DNA of 21,937 bases from a bacterium (GCA_021372515.1 JAJFUG010000170.1:1-21937), one strand, 5' to 3'; shown: positions 6,340 to 14,360, counted from the stretch's first letter. Program-made: numbers and translations. The notes: generated by a model from the letters alone, not told the origin.

Positions 6340-7677
6340 ATGATCGCACCTTTTAAACCACAGATACAGCAACACCTGAGCGGGTTACGCGCGGACAACT
6401 GCATTCTGGACCTGAACAACAATTTCAGCAAGAATGTGGTGGAACTCAAAGCCCGTGCCGGGTTGGGAACCCAACTGTTCATGTATTACACGTTTATCCC
6501 AGATGTAGAAAGTGGCCGCGGGCCGGAGATGCCAGCCTCGCGGGATATCGGAGAATTCAGCCCGTCGAGCCTGATTTTCAAAGACCCTTCCAAATGGGAA
6601 AAGATTGTATGGAAACCGGGCCCAGGCATAGTGAGCGGCCAGGTGAAAGCGCTGGCGAAATTCCGTGGGCCGTCCGGGACACACGAGGAAAAAATGGAAA
6701 TCAGGGTGCTGGCTGTCAGTCCAAAGGTCTATTTTGATCTATCCCCCGCGAACATAGCCATGATCCATTTGAAGAAAAAAGACGGTGATACGGCAGATTA
6801 CACCCATAAGGTTGAGGGGAGGTTCCGTTTCAGCGGCCATAAAGGCTGCCAAGTAAGGTTGACACTCGCATACGAAGGTACATCCGGTGGACATATCCAC
6901 GGTGACTACTGCGATCCGGTGGGTTGGCGCAAATCGATAGGCGAATTCAGTGGTTTCAACGTGGACGGCCTCTCCACTTTCGAGCTGGATGGGAGCCGCT
7001 GGGGCACAGCGGTGAATTACACCTCCTACGGGGTTTGTGGCTCGATTTTCGCCAAGGCGGAATTTCTCGACAAGAAAACCGGACTGGTGTATGCCATCCG
7101 GAAATTCAAGATGGTGGTGGAATACAGGGGAAACTTTATCGAGTTGAAGGGATCGGATGATATAAAGCTGATCGGAAAGACAGATGAACATCTGGAGAAC
7201 CATTTCGGGACGCCGGCTTTGATAAGCGCGATTCAAAAGCTGGCGGCTGATTATTGCAAGGCGTTTGACGAAGGCAAGTTTGATATCTTAAAATTCAGAA
7301 TAGAGCCGGGTGCAAAAGAAAGCGGAAATTTCAAATTCGGACCTTATAAGCCCGGACCACGAGTTTCCCTGGACGATCTTTGTGACCATGTGAAACCGAA
7401 AGTCAAGAAACTGGAAGTGAACGACATGAGCCTGATCAACGGAGGGCGTTTCGATTGCCAACTTAAGGATACGGAGGAGAGTAAAAAGAAACCGTTTCAG
7501 TCTCCGCATAAAACACATATGTTCGGGGAACAAGTAGATATCAATTACACGAGACAGTCAAATAGGCAAAGGGATTGGTTTAAAGAAAATGCCCTGAAAT
7601 ATTTCCAATTTGTCGGGACGCATGGAAAGAAAGGTTCTATATATGAACACTGGCATTGCTCGATTCCTTTAAGTTGA
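6340..7677 (+). CDS. Protein with C-terminal M15/LAS-type zinc peptidase-like domain
   Basis: A 445-residue protein with no signal peptide or membrane helix. The C-terminal domain (about 355-445) reads like an LAS/M15 metallopeptidase, the fold of VanX, MepA and D-Ala-D-Ala carboxypeptidases. NDMSLINGG (361-369) precedes HMFGEQVD (H393, D400: two zinc ligands in HxxGxxVD). EHWH (436-439) then supplies the catalytic glutamate and third zinc ligand in the ExWH motif. Before it, about 270-310 (KLIGKTDEHLENHFGT) and a beta-rich part with GTSGGHIHG (181-188) resemble, from memory, a secreted bacterial family with an immunoglobulin-like domain plus this peptidase-like unit. Probable target is peptidoglycan peptides, but absence of an export signal is odd. 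GC is low (24 of 60 at 7261-7320 against 39 of 60 at 15601-15660), suggesting transfer. Activity is unproven. Confidence 0.7.
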   Translation: MIAPFKPQIQQHLSGLRADNCILDLNNNFSKNVVELKARAGLGTQLFMYYTFIPDVESGRGPEMPASRDIGEFSPSSLIFKDPSKWEKIVWKPGPGIVSGQVKALAKFRGPSGTHEEKMEIRVLAVSPKVYFDLSPANIAMIHLKKKDGDTADYTHKVEGRFRFSGHKGCQVRLTLAYEGTSGGHIHGDYCDPVGWRKSIGEFSGFNVDGLSTFELDGSRWGTAVNYTSYGVCGSIFAKAEFLDKKTGLVYAIRKFKMVVEYRGNFIELKGSDDIKLIGKTDEHLENHFGTPALISAIQKLAADYCKAFDEGKFDILKFRIEPGAKESGNFKFGPYKPGPRVSLDDLCDHVKPKVKKLEVNDMSLINGGRFDCQLKDTEESKKKPFQSPHKTHMFGEQVDINYTRQSNRQRDWFKENALKYFQFVGTHGKKGSIYEHWHCSIPLS

Positions 7678-7679
7678 GT

Positions 7680-8921
7680 TCAGTCTGCTCCCGGCAACTC
7701 GTGCCACTCGCCCTCGCGGTGGTACAGCACGGTCGAGGCCTTGTCCATGAAACCGTCTTCGATCCCGTCGTGCTCAATCGGAAACGGGGGTTCCTCGTCG
7801 CGGTCATACGATTTGAACTGGCTCAGAATATACGCGCTGTCCGCGGTGCTTATATACCACGAGAAACCGAGTATCCCGTCGCCGAAGCCCTGCATGTATC
7901 CGGTTTCCTTGCATGGCCCGGCCAGCGATGAATCCAGTTCAGTACCGCCGCGAAAAATAAAGAGGCGGGATTTTAAATCTTTAGAGGCGAGCAGAGCCCA
8001 ATCTGTCACTCCGGTTTGGTAGAATTGACCGGAGATGACATTGTGCGGCTCGTCATCGCCGTAGACTTGGGGGACTGTATAGCCCTCCTTTTCCATCCAG
8101 ATGCGTATGCCTTCTGGCAGGTCCGGGAACGCCGATGGCGGCAGGCGCTTTAAAGCTTCGGCAGCCGCCAGCCAGACCCCAGGTGAAACGTACATCTCGT
8201 CGTAATAGCCTTTAAAACTGTACCATATCCCGTTGTCACAGTACAGTAAGCCGCCGTGAGCCTTGCCGCCGATACCAAAGTGATCGGTCGAGGGAAAGAT
8301 GCTGTCGATGTTGGCAGGTGTGTATTTCTCGCCATAAAAAGGATCAGCGGTTTCGATTTGTCGGATAAACCCGAACCGGCCGTTCCCGGTGTAATCCATA
8401 TAATCCCGCTCCGGGGACACTGATGCAATCAGAGTGTCGGAGGCTGAGCCGTGACGGAACACAATGATGCAGCAGATCTCGTCTTTGGAGGCCAGAACGG
8501 CCCAGTCCTGTGACCCAGCCGCACAGAAATCCCCGGATATGACGTTCACCCGTTCAGTTGCGTCATAGGGTTGGGGAATTGAATATCCTTCGGCCGCAAG
8601 CCATTCCTGGATTTCCGTGGGAAGGAGGGCGAAATCCGACGGGGGCAGATGCTTGATGTCCTTAACCGATTTTTCCCAATCTTCTTCCGTAAATCTGGAC
8701 AGGTAACGCTCTCTAATTTGTTTTTCAGGATCGTCGTAAGAATATTCCTTATGAACCACGGCGGTGTCTTCGGCTGTGGGGGCTGCGTTGTCTTGCGCTG
8801 TGGGCCGGAGTAATGTGGTTGTATCCTGCGCTGCGGCCTGCGGCTGCGCGGGCTTTTCGCCGCGCGAGCAGGCGCAGAGAAGAGAGAGAACGAGCAGAAA
8901 AACAATCAACCGTGCGGGCAA
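7680..8921 (-). CDS. Lipoprotein with two tandem ~150-residue repeats, function unknown
   Basis: A 413-residue secreted protein. The TTG start gives an ideal lipoprotein signal: basic start PAR, hydrophobic run LIVFLLVLSLL, then cysteine 18 after LCA. A low-complexity linker rich in A, Q, T and P (about 25-56) follows. The rest is one unit present twice, about 88-240 and 256-410. Matching landmarks are HLPPSDF/RLPPSAF, EWLAAEGYSIPQPY/IWMEKEGYTVPQVY, NVISGDF/NVISGQF, DWAVLASKD/DWALLASKD, IIVFRHG/LFIFRGG and NGIWYSF/EGEWHEL. The units are clearly diverged copies, perhaps a beta-propeller-like or binding module. I do not recognise an enzyme. It faces the M15-like gene with only two bases between the stop codons. 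GC is low at its 5' end (23 of 60 at 8701-8760). Confidence 0.75.
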   Translation of the reverse strand: MPARLIVFLLVLSLLCACSRGEKPAQPQAAAQDTTTLLRPTAQDNAAPTAEDTAVVHKEYSYDDPEKQIRERYLSRFTEEDWEKSVKDIKHLPPSDFALLPTEIQEWLAAEGYSIPQPYDATERVNVISGDFCAAGSQDWAVLASKDEICCIIVFRHGSASDTLIASVSPERDYMDYTGNGRFGFIRQIETADPFYGEKYTPANIDSIFPSTDHFGIGGKAHGGLLYCDNGIWYSFKGYYDEMYVSPGVWLAAAEALKRLPPSAFPDLPEGIRIWMEKEGYTVPQVYGDDEPHNVISGQFYQTGVTDWALLASKDLKSRLFIFRGGTELDSSLAGPCKETGYMQGFGDGILGFSWYISTADSAYILSQFKSYDRDEEPPFPIEHDGIEDGFMDKASTVLYHREGEWHELPGAD

Positions 8922-8927
8922 GGCCAG

Positions 8928-8934
8928 CCTCCTT
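8928..8934 (-). promoter_or_regulatory. Ribosome site deciding the TTG start of the lipoprotein
   Basis: On the minus strand AAGGAGG (8934-8928) sits six bases before TTG 8921-8919. In-frame ATGs at 8966 and 9044 lie inside or upstream of the promoter, so they cannot be the main start. Confidence 0.8.
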
Positions 8935-8954
8935 AAGTCAGGGACAACGGCGTA

Positions 8955-8984
8955 ATCATACTTCATTATGCGTTGGGCTGTCAA
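8955..8984 (-). promoter_or_regulatory. Vegetative promoter for the lipoprotein gene
   Basis: On the minus strand TTGACA (8984-8979), an 18-base spacer and TATGAT (8960-8955) form a strong sigma-70-type promoter. Transcription should start near 8948, about 27 bases before the TTG start. Confidence 0.75.
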
Positions 8985-9053
8985 GGCCGGTGCAAGGGAC
9001 ACGTCTGCCCTCCCGCTCCCGGGAACACTCCCTTCTTTTTCCATTCACGCGCG

Positions 9054-9082
9054 TTGAATTTCCTTCCACTCCGTGCTAAGCT
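9054..9082 (+). promoter_or_regulatory. Weak promoter candidate for the AGE-family gene
   Basis: TTGAAT (9054-9059), 17 bases, TAAGCT (9077-9082). The -35 is good and the -10 poor (3 of 6), so this is only the best candidate in the short gap before 9134. Confidence 0.3.
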
Positions 9083-9133
9083 TGCTCAACAATTCCAGTC
9101 GCTGAAAAGGCACTTTTACCCGCAGGAGGATGA

Positions 9134-10411
9134 ATGCTCAACCGCAGGCAGTTCATTGTCAGCTCGGCTGCGCCGCTCGGCTTGATCAGCCTGGGCCGGG
9201 CCGCAGAAACGGAATCCGAGGCCGCCCCGTCCGCCGGGCCTTACGGTGTAGCCAAACAAAGCCGGACCGTGGTCGACCGGATCGCCGGACTGAGCCTTCA
9301 GGAATTGAAACAGCGGCACCGTCAGGAGCTGGACCGGGACTACCTGGGCTACTGGAAAGACCACGGGATCGACTGGGAGCGCGGCGGCGTGATGCCCTAC
9401 CGCGAGCTTATGAAAGGCATGCCCTACCTGGCCAAGCACTACTACCTGAAACAGATGTATTTCCAGGGACGGGCGATCTGGACTTTCTCCTACCTGTACA
9501 ACCATTTCAGCCACGATGAGCGCCACCTGGCCATCGCCCGCCACACCCGCGACTTCATCTACAAGTACGCCCGCAACCCGGACGGCACCTGGGCCTCCGA
9601 GCTGACTCCCGAGGGCAAGGTGCTGCTGGCCGAATCGGACCCGGCGGGCGATTTCTACGTGGCCCTCGGCCTGACCGAGTTCTACAAGGCCACCGGCGAG
9701 AAAGCCGACCTCGACACCGCTCTGTCCACGGTCTACGCGATCAACCGCAAGCTGCTGGCTCCGGATTTCATGTACTACGGCGGCTGGGACTCGGCGGTCT
9801 ACAACCCGGGGACCAAGTTCCTGGGGCTGTGGGTGCATTTTCTGAACACGCTGATGCCGCTGGGCGACCTGACCCACGATGACCGCGTGGAGCAGATCGC
9901 GCAGATGTGCGCGCGCAACATCACCCATCACCACTGGCGGCCGGAGGCGGGCGAGTTTGTCGAGCTGCTCGATTCCACTTTCCAGCCCTACGGCCAGTCG
10001 CACCACGACTCGAACTGGCACGGCGTGCAGGCTGCCTGGATGTGCATGCGCCAGGCGCTGCGCACCGGCGACCGCGACCTGTTCATGGACGCGATGGTGA
10101 TGGGCCGGCGTCAGCTCCGCATCGGCTTCGGCGAGTTCGAGCACATCGACATCAACGCCCCGCTCGAGGACCTTCCCCGCTGGGGACCGCTGGAGGACTA
10201 CATGCTGTTCAACCTCCTGGCGATCGAGCACACCCACGCGCCCTGGGCCCAGTTCTGGTACGACCGTCTGTACCGCTTCGCCTACCAGCGGCCGGACCGT
10301 TTCGAGCAGTACGACCTGTTGCACCAGCCGCGGCGGTTGTTTTTCTCGATCGAGGCCCTGGAAAGGATGATCGCGCGCCAGGGGCAGGTTTCGGATTTCC
10401 TGGAAGTGTAA
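9134..10411 (+). CDS. Tat-exported AGE-family (N-acylglucosamine 2-epimerase-like) protein
   Basis: A 425-residue protein beginning MLNRRQFIVSS, a twin-arginine signal (RR at 4-5, hydrophobic run to about 20), so it should fold in the cytoplasm and be exported. The body has the (alpha/alpha)6-barrel pattern of the AGE superfamily, which epimerises or isomerises sugars. QGRAIWTFSYLYN (111-123) matches the conserved QxR-W region, and LAESDPAGDFYVALGLTEFYKATG (166-188) the helix-turn region. Where cytoplasmic AGE epimerases usually show GHxxExxW, this protein has WHGVQAAWM (295-303): the histidine is kept, but the catalytic-region glutamate is glutamine 299. Function may therefore differ from classical epimerases. 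GCAGGAGG lies just upstream; an alternative ATG at 9130 is in another frame. Neighbouring genes give no pathway. Confidence 0.8.
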   Translation: MLNRRQFIVSSAAPLGLISLGRAAETESEAAPSAGPYGVAKQSRTVVDRIAGLSLQELKQRHRQELDRDYLGYWKDHGIDWERGGVMPYRELMKGMPYLAKHYYLKQMYFQGRAIWTFSYLYNHFSHDERHLAIARHTRDFIYKYARNPDGTWASELTPEGKVLLAESDPAGDFYVALGLTEFYKATGEKADLDTALSTVYAINRKLLAPDFMYYGGWDSAVYNPGTKFLGLWVHFLNTLMPLGDLTHDDRVEQIAQMCARNITHHHWRPEAGEFVELLDSTFQPYGQSHHDSNWHGVQAAWMCMRQALRTGDRDLFMDAMVMGRRQLRIGFGEFEHIDINAPLEDLPRWGPLEDYMLFNLLAIEHTHAPWAQFWYDRLYRFAYQRPDRFEQYDLLHQPRRLFFSIEALERMIARQGQVSDFLEV

Positions 10412-10462
10412 AACTGGCGGGAGGCGATAGGCCGTCGGTGGCAAAGGTATGTTGAAATAGAA

Positions 10463-10489
10463 CAGGGGCGGGATATGAACCCGCCCCTG
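10463..10489. terminator. Strong hairpin between convergent AGE-family and kinase genes
   Basis: CAGGGGCGGG (10463-10472) pairs perfectly with CCCGCCCCTG (10480-10489) around seven bases. TGAAAT and ATTTCA outside extend the symmetry. The leftward side is followed by TTCTATTTC, a T-rich tail fitting the end of the kinase operon; the rightward tail (CGCATTTC) is weaker. Probably used in both directions. Confidence 0.75.
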
Positions 10490-10522
10490 CGCATTTCAAT
10501 CCACTTTCAGCGCATCCGCAGC

Positions 10523-12655
10523 TCAGAGACTTTCCAGGGTGTCGCGCAGGTCCTCTATCAGGTAGGGTTTGGTGATGATGCCCTTGAACCCGTGCTCCTG
10601 GTAGTTGCAAAGCACCGGGTCGTTGGAGTAGCCGCTGGACAGGATCACCCGCGCCTGGGGGTCCTCCTTGAGCAGCAGTCCCACCGCCTCGCGCCCGCCC
10701 AGGCCGTTCTGGACCGTGAGGTCCAGGATCACCACATCGTAGGGCTCTCCGGCCAGACGGGCACGGCGGTATTCCCGCAGGGCCGCCTCCCCCTCCTCCA
10801 CCGCCTGCACCTCGTGCCCCAGGGTGGTGAGCATGCGGGTCACCACGCGACGCACCACCTCCTCGTCATCCACCAGCAGCACCCGTTTCTGCTTCCGGCA
10901 GACTCCCGCGCACGGCTCGGCCGGCTCGCCCGAAAGCTCCAGCTCCAGGGCGGGCAGATAGATGGTGAACAGCGAGCCCTGCCCCTGCGTGCTCTGGACA
11001 GTCATGCAGCCGCCGTGGCGCGAGATAATCGAATAGGCCGTGGCCAGGCCAAGACCGCTGCCGTTCTCCTTGGTGGTGAAATAGGGATCGAAGATGCGCG
11101 AGAGGTTCTCCTCCGGAATGCCGTAGCCCGTGTCCTCCACCACGATCTTGATGTAATGCCCCTTGCGCAGGGGAAGGCGGCTGCGCGAGGAAATCTCGAC
11201 ATTGCCGGCGCGGATTTTCACCTCCCCGCCCTCCGGCATGGCCTGGACCGCGTTGAGCACGAGGTTGTTTATCACCTGGCTGATCTGGCCGGTGTCCACC
11301 TCGGCGGTCCAGAGGTTGTCGGCGATGGAGAAACGGCAGGAGACGCTCGAGCCCATCAGGGAGAATCGAGCGGTCTCGCGGATGATCTGCGGGATGTAGG
11401 CCGGACGGCGCACCGGTGCGCCGCCGCGCGAAAAGGTGAGCAGTTGCTGGGTCAGCTCGCGCGCCCGGTAGCCGGCGTGCTCCGCCTCGCTCAGGATTTC
11501 GTAGTGATCGGGAAGGTCGACCAGGGCGCGCTTGACCATCGAGATGCTGCCCAGCATGGCCATCAGGATGTTGTTGAAATCGTGGGCGATCCCCCCGGCC
11601 AGAAGGCCCACCGACTCCAGCTTCTCGGTGCGGATACGCTGCTCCTCCAGTTGGCGGCTCTCGGTCAGGTCGACCACGATCCCGCGAACTCCGACCACCT
11701 GGTCGCCGGTGAACAGCGGGGCGGCGTGCATCAGCACCGGGAACAGGCTGCCGTCCGAGCGCGCCGAAACGTATTCCAGCCCGATGATGTTCTCCCCTTT
11801 GAGCACCCGGCCGATGTCCATCCAGATCCGGTCCCAGTAGTCCGGAGCGGTGAGTTGGAAAAGGCTCAGCCCGGTTTCCATGTCCTCCCGCGTGTAGCCG
11901 AAATCCTGGAACCCGCGGCTGTTCATGTAGATCAGTCGCCCCTCGGCGTCGGTCTCGAGCACCGCCTGGGGCAGTGATTCAGCCATTTCCCGGTAGCGCT
12001 CGATGCTGCGGCGGTCGGACTCGTAGTCCAGCATGTCGAGGGTCTTGCGGATGTTGTCCAGCTTGAGGCCGATCACGGCGCAGATCGCGCCCACCGCCTC
12101 CAGGATGTCCTCGCCGAACAGGGGCTTGGTGACCATGTCCTCGAAACGGTTGCCGATGTAGAGGGCCAGCCGGTCGGGGTGCTCCCGGCCAACCGGGTGC
12201 CAGATCAGGCAGGGCAGGCCGAAACGACGGATCAGCCAGCTCTGGAAAGCCTCCGGTGAGGTTCGGCTGTTTACCTGCCAGATGCACCCGGCATCGCCGA
12301 GATCGATGCCCGAGGGCACGCGGACCTCCGGGCGACCCAGGTCCAGACCCCGCTGGGCCAGCACCTCGAAACGCCCATGCTCCGGGTTCACCCGGACCAG
12401 CGCGGCGGCGTCCATGTTCAGGTCGGAGGTCAGGGCGCGCACCACGTTCTCGAACAGGTCTTTCTCCTCGAAAGCCAGCTCGATGTTGTGGCTGAGCACC
12501 GAGATGAACTTGAACGAGCCGCGGGCCTGGCGCAGGCGGCGGGTCAGGTCGAGGTTGCGCACATCGGCGCGCAGAAGGTCGCAGGTGGCCTCCTCGTACT
12601 GACGGCAGAGGAAAGTGTGCCTTTCGCTCAGTGTTTTGTCATCGTCCGTGTTCAT
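10523..12655 (-). CDS. Hybrid sensor histidine kinase (GAF-PAS-HisKA-HATPase-REC)
   Basis: A 710-residue soluble signalling kinase without membrane helices. Order: N-terminal coiled coil (about 8-45), GAF-like domain (about 50-205), PAS domain (about 216-335, with LPQAVLETDAEGRLIYMN), then HisKA with phospho-acceptor H358 in GGIAHDFNNIL. HATPase_c follows, with N box NNLVLNAVQA (463-472), G1 EDTGYGIP (507-514), DPYFTTK (523-529) and G2 GSGLGLA (532-538). A C-terminal receiver has D596/D597, phospho-site D645 in VVILDLT and K696 in ITKPY. All catalytic residues are present, so autophosphorylation and transfer to its own receiver are expected. There is no DNA-binding output domain; the partner regulator is elsewhere. 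It follows the FIST gene by seven bases and probably takes its input from it. Confidence 0.92.
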   Translation of the reverse strand: MNTDDDKTLSERHTFLCRQYEEATCDLLRADVRNLDLTRRLRQARGSFKFISVLSHNIELAFEEKDLFENVVRALTSDLNMDAAALVRVNPEHGRFEVLAQRGLDLGRPEVRVPSGIDLGDAGCIWQVNSRTSPEAFQSWLIRRFGLPCLIWHPVGREHPDRLALYIGNRFEDMVTKPLFGEDILEAVGAICAVIGLKLDNIRKTLDMLDYESDRRSIERYREMAESLPQAVLETDAEGRLIYMNSRGFQDFGYTREDMETGLSLFQLTAPDYWDRIWMDIGRVLKGENIIGLEYVSARSDGSLFPVLMHAAPLFTGDQVVGVRGIVVDLTESRQLEEQRIRTEKLESVGLLAGGIAHDFNNILMAMLGSISMVKRALVDLPDHYEILSEAEHAGYRARELTQQLLTFSRGGAPVRRPAYIPQIIRETARFSLMGSSVSCRFSIADNLWTAEVDTGQISQVINNLVLNAVQAMPEGGEVKIRAGNVEISSRSRLPLRKGHYIKIVVEDTGYGIPEENLSRIFDPYFTTKENGSGLGLATAYSIISRHGGCMTVQSTQGQGSLFTIYLPALELELSGEPAEPCAGVCRKQKRVLLVDDEEVVRRVVTRMLTTLGHEVQAVEEGEAALREYRRARLAGEPYDVVILDLTVQNGLGGREAVGLLLKEDPQARVILSSGYSNDPVLCNYQEHGFKGIITKPYLIEDLRDTLESL

Positions 12656-12662
12656 TGCCGGA

Positions 12663-13889
12663 TCATTTCTTTCGGCTCATTATCAGCAGAACTCCGGTCC
12701 AGTCCAGACCGCGGCTGCGGCCCAGCAGCGGGGCGATCTCCACCCCGGAATAGAATCCGAGCAGCGGGATGTCGCGCCCGATGGCCCGGCGTACGATATC
12801 GGCTTCCTCCTGGTCCGCCCCGCAATAGCCGGCAGCCCGTCCCGCACAATCGATGTACAGGGCGAAAAACGGCTCCAGGTTTTCCTGGACCAGACGCGCC
12901 CGGGCATCCCGGCAGCCTTTCTCGGTCGAGGCCAGCATCAGCTCCTCGTTGCGGCGCATGAAACGGAACTCGCTGCCGTTCTCGAAATCCGCCTCGAACA
13001 GGGTGATGCTCCGGGCGGTGCTGTCGCCGCCCACCACCAGGCGGTTGATGTAGCGGGTCTCGTTGAACGGGTCGTAGCGCCCGCCCATGTTGCGTCCCAG
13101 CGTGATCAGCATCAGGGGCAGGTTCTCTTTCCATTCACGCTCGCCCAGCATCTCCTGCACCACGTCCAGCGCCGGACGGTTGTCGATCTCGAACACCACA
13201 GGGCCCTCGACCCGGGTGATCGTGTGGTAGTCGCTCATCGGCTTGCAACCGTGCATGATGCCGGAGAAAGCCTCGAACTCCCCGTCCAGCAGCACCGCGC
13301 CCGCGCTCTGGTATCCGAGCTCCGCGCCCAGGAACTGGAAGCCCGGGGTCATCGAATAGCTGCTTATCAGCCCTGCCCCCAGCAGCAGGGCGGGCGCCTG
13401 GCGGATCGCGCTCCCGAACCCCTCCAGCAGCCAGGAGGACACATTCATCCTGGGTGCGGGCGGGGGCCCCTGGCGGACCGTCTCGTAAAACAGAAGGCCG
13501 AGCCTGCTCGCACCAGGGGCTGAGCCGTTCAACGCCTCAGCCAGCTTCCGGCCGGCCTCTTTCTCATCCCGTTCCATCCCACCCGCCGCAGCCAGGCTGA
13601 CAGCCAGGTCCGCGGGCAGAACGGCTATTCCCACCTGATATCCCTCGTAGCCCAGGCGCCCGGCCGTGATGATGCCGATCGCCGCTCCCCCCAGCACCGG
13701 TGTGTCGCCCAGCTCGCTGCGGATGCCCTCCAGGCAGGCCTGCGGGTCGTGCCGTCCGGTGCAGAAAGCCAGGGCCAGCGACCCCGGTTGTCCATCACGG
13801 TCCGCCAGGGCCCCGCGGGCGGCTTCCTGTCCCGCGGCCAGGGAGTCTTTCAGCTCTGAATAGCCTATTCCAGCCTTATCGCCTCTCAT
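12663..13889 (-). CDS. FIST domain sensory protein (FIST_N + FIST_C)
   Basis: A 408-residue cytoplasmic protein with a FIST N domain (about 37-225) followed by FIST_C (about 236-385). FIST proteins are proposed small-ligand sensors, perhaps for amino acids, usually beside two-component or chemotaxis genes. Visible landmarks are the FIST_N GDTPVLGGAAIGIITAGRLG segment (61-80), GGDSTARSITLF (287-298) in the second half, and the FIST_C end with YIDCAGRAAGY (345-355) and IPLLGFYSGVEIAPL (374-388). I chose ATG 13889 because GGGAGG lies seven bases upstream; the open frame continues 24 codons further but without a ribosome site. It is the first gene of an operon with the hybrid kinase, the classic FIST context, and is expressed from a strong promoter about 160 bases away. 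Confidence 0.9.
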   Translation of the reverse strand: MRGDKAGIGYSELKDSLAAGQEAARGALADRDGQPGSLALAFCTGRHDPQACLEGIRSELGDTPVLGGAAIGIITAGRLGYEGYQVGIAVLPADLAVSLAAAGGMERDEKEAGRKLAEALNGSAPGASRLGLLFYETVRQGPPPAPRMNVSSWLLEGFGSAIRQAPALLLGAGLISSYSMTPGFQFLGAELGYQSAGAVLLDGEFEAFSGIMHGCKPMSDYHTITRVEGPVVFEIDNRPALDVVQEMLGEREWKENLPLMLITLGRNMGGRYDPFNETRYINRLVVGGDSTARSITLFEADFENGSEFRFMRRNEELMLASTEKGCRDARARLVQENLEPFFALYIDCAGRAAGYCGADQEEADIVRRAIGRDIPLLGFYSGVEIAPLLGRSRGLDWTGVLLIMSRKK

Positions 13890-13997
13890 CCGTGACCTCC
13901 CGACCGGAACGATGGATACCGAGATGTCGGCCCCGGGAAGGGCCGTCCAGGCGCTTCGCATCGAACGGCCGCCTTGGATGCGGCGCGCCGGTGCTCA

Positions 13998-14013
13998 CCG
14001 ACATCCGTGTCGG
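13998..14013. repeat. Hairpin in the FIST-kinase leader
   Basis: CCGACA (13998-14003) pairs with TGTCGG (14008-14013) around four bases. It lies in the ~160-base leader (about 13890-14048) of the leftward FIST operon. The leader is GC-rich with further short self-complementary runs such as CGGCGCGCCG (13981-13990), so it could be a regulatory RNA leader. No known riboswitch core was recognised, and no gene is seen in 13890-14360. Confidence 0.4.
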
Positions 14014-14054
14014 AGGTTCTTCTATGCAGGTTTTTTTACATCGATTCCGCCTGT

Positions 14055-14083
14055 ATTCTACCGGAACGGGACAGGGCTGTCAA
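14055..14083 (-). promoter_or_regulatory. Strong vegetative promoter for the FIST-kinase operon
   Basis: On the minus strand TTGACA (14083-14078), 17 bases, TAGAAT (14060-14055), five or six matches in each box. Transcription should start near 14048. Confidence 0.82.
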
Positions 14084-14234
14084 AAGATTTTTCCAACGGC
14101 CGAGATCCGCGCGAAGCCCGTCGGACAACAGTTCCAGGGCTTTTCAGCCTGGATGCCGCGGGAAAGGAAAGACACAATCTGCGCCGCCGCAAGCATTAAG
14201 CGCATCGCCCCCAACCTCGCGCCGGCCGTCGGAC

Positions 14235-14264
14235 TGGAAAAACACCCCGCTTTTTTGTTATATT
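14235..14264 (+). promoter_or_regulatory. Candidate promoter for gpmI
   Basis: TATATT (14259-14264) preceded at 18 bases by TGGAAA (14235-14240, four of six matches). The site is in an AT-rich patch inside otherwise GC-rich sequence. The leader to the gpmI ATG would be about 90 bases. The rest of 14084-14360 shows no gene. Confidence 0.45.
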
Positions 14265-14360
14265 TAGTTCCGGCGCGGGTCCGCCATTGGGGAGGACCGC
14301 CGGAAACGGACAGGGTTCTGCGGCGAAAACGCCGCTACAACACAGTGGAAAGGGAAAAAG

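Noticed and set aside
8922-9044. Longer start sites (ATG 9044 or 8966) for the lipoprotein
   Set aside because: They lie upstream of or inside the TTGACA/TATGAT promoter; the TTG at 8921 has an ideal ribosome site and begins the signal peptide directly.
9116-10444. A 442-codon minus-strand open frame opposite the AGE-family gene
   Set aside because: It shows no domain, while the plus frame has a Tat signal and AGE motifs.
10475-11977. A 500-codon plus-strand open frame opposite the hybrid kinase
   Set aside because: The kinase and receiver motifs on the minus strand are unmistakable; the other frame is compositional shadow.
13912-14267. Small plus-strand open frames in the gap before gpmI
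   Set aside because: No ribosome site or recognisable domain, arginine- and proline-rich shadow-like composition, and they cross the FIST promoter.
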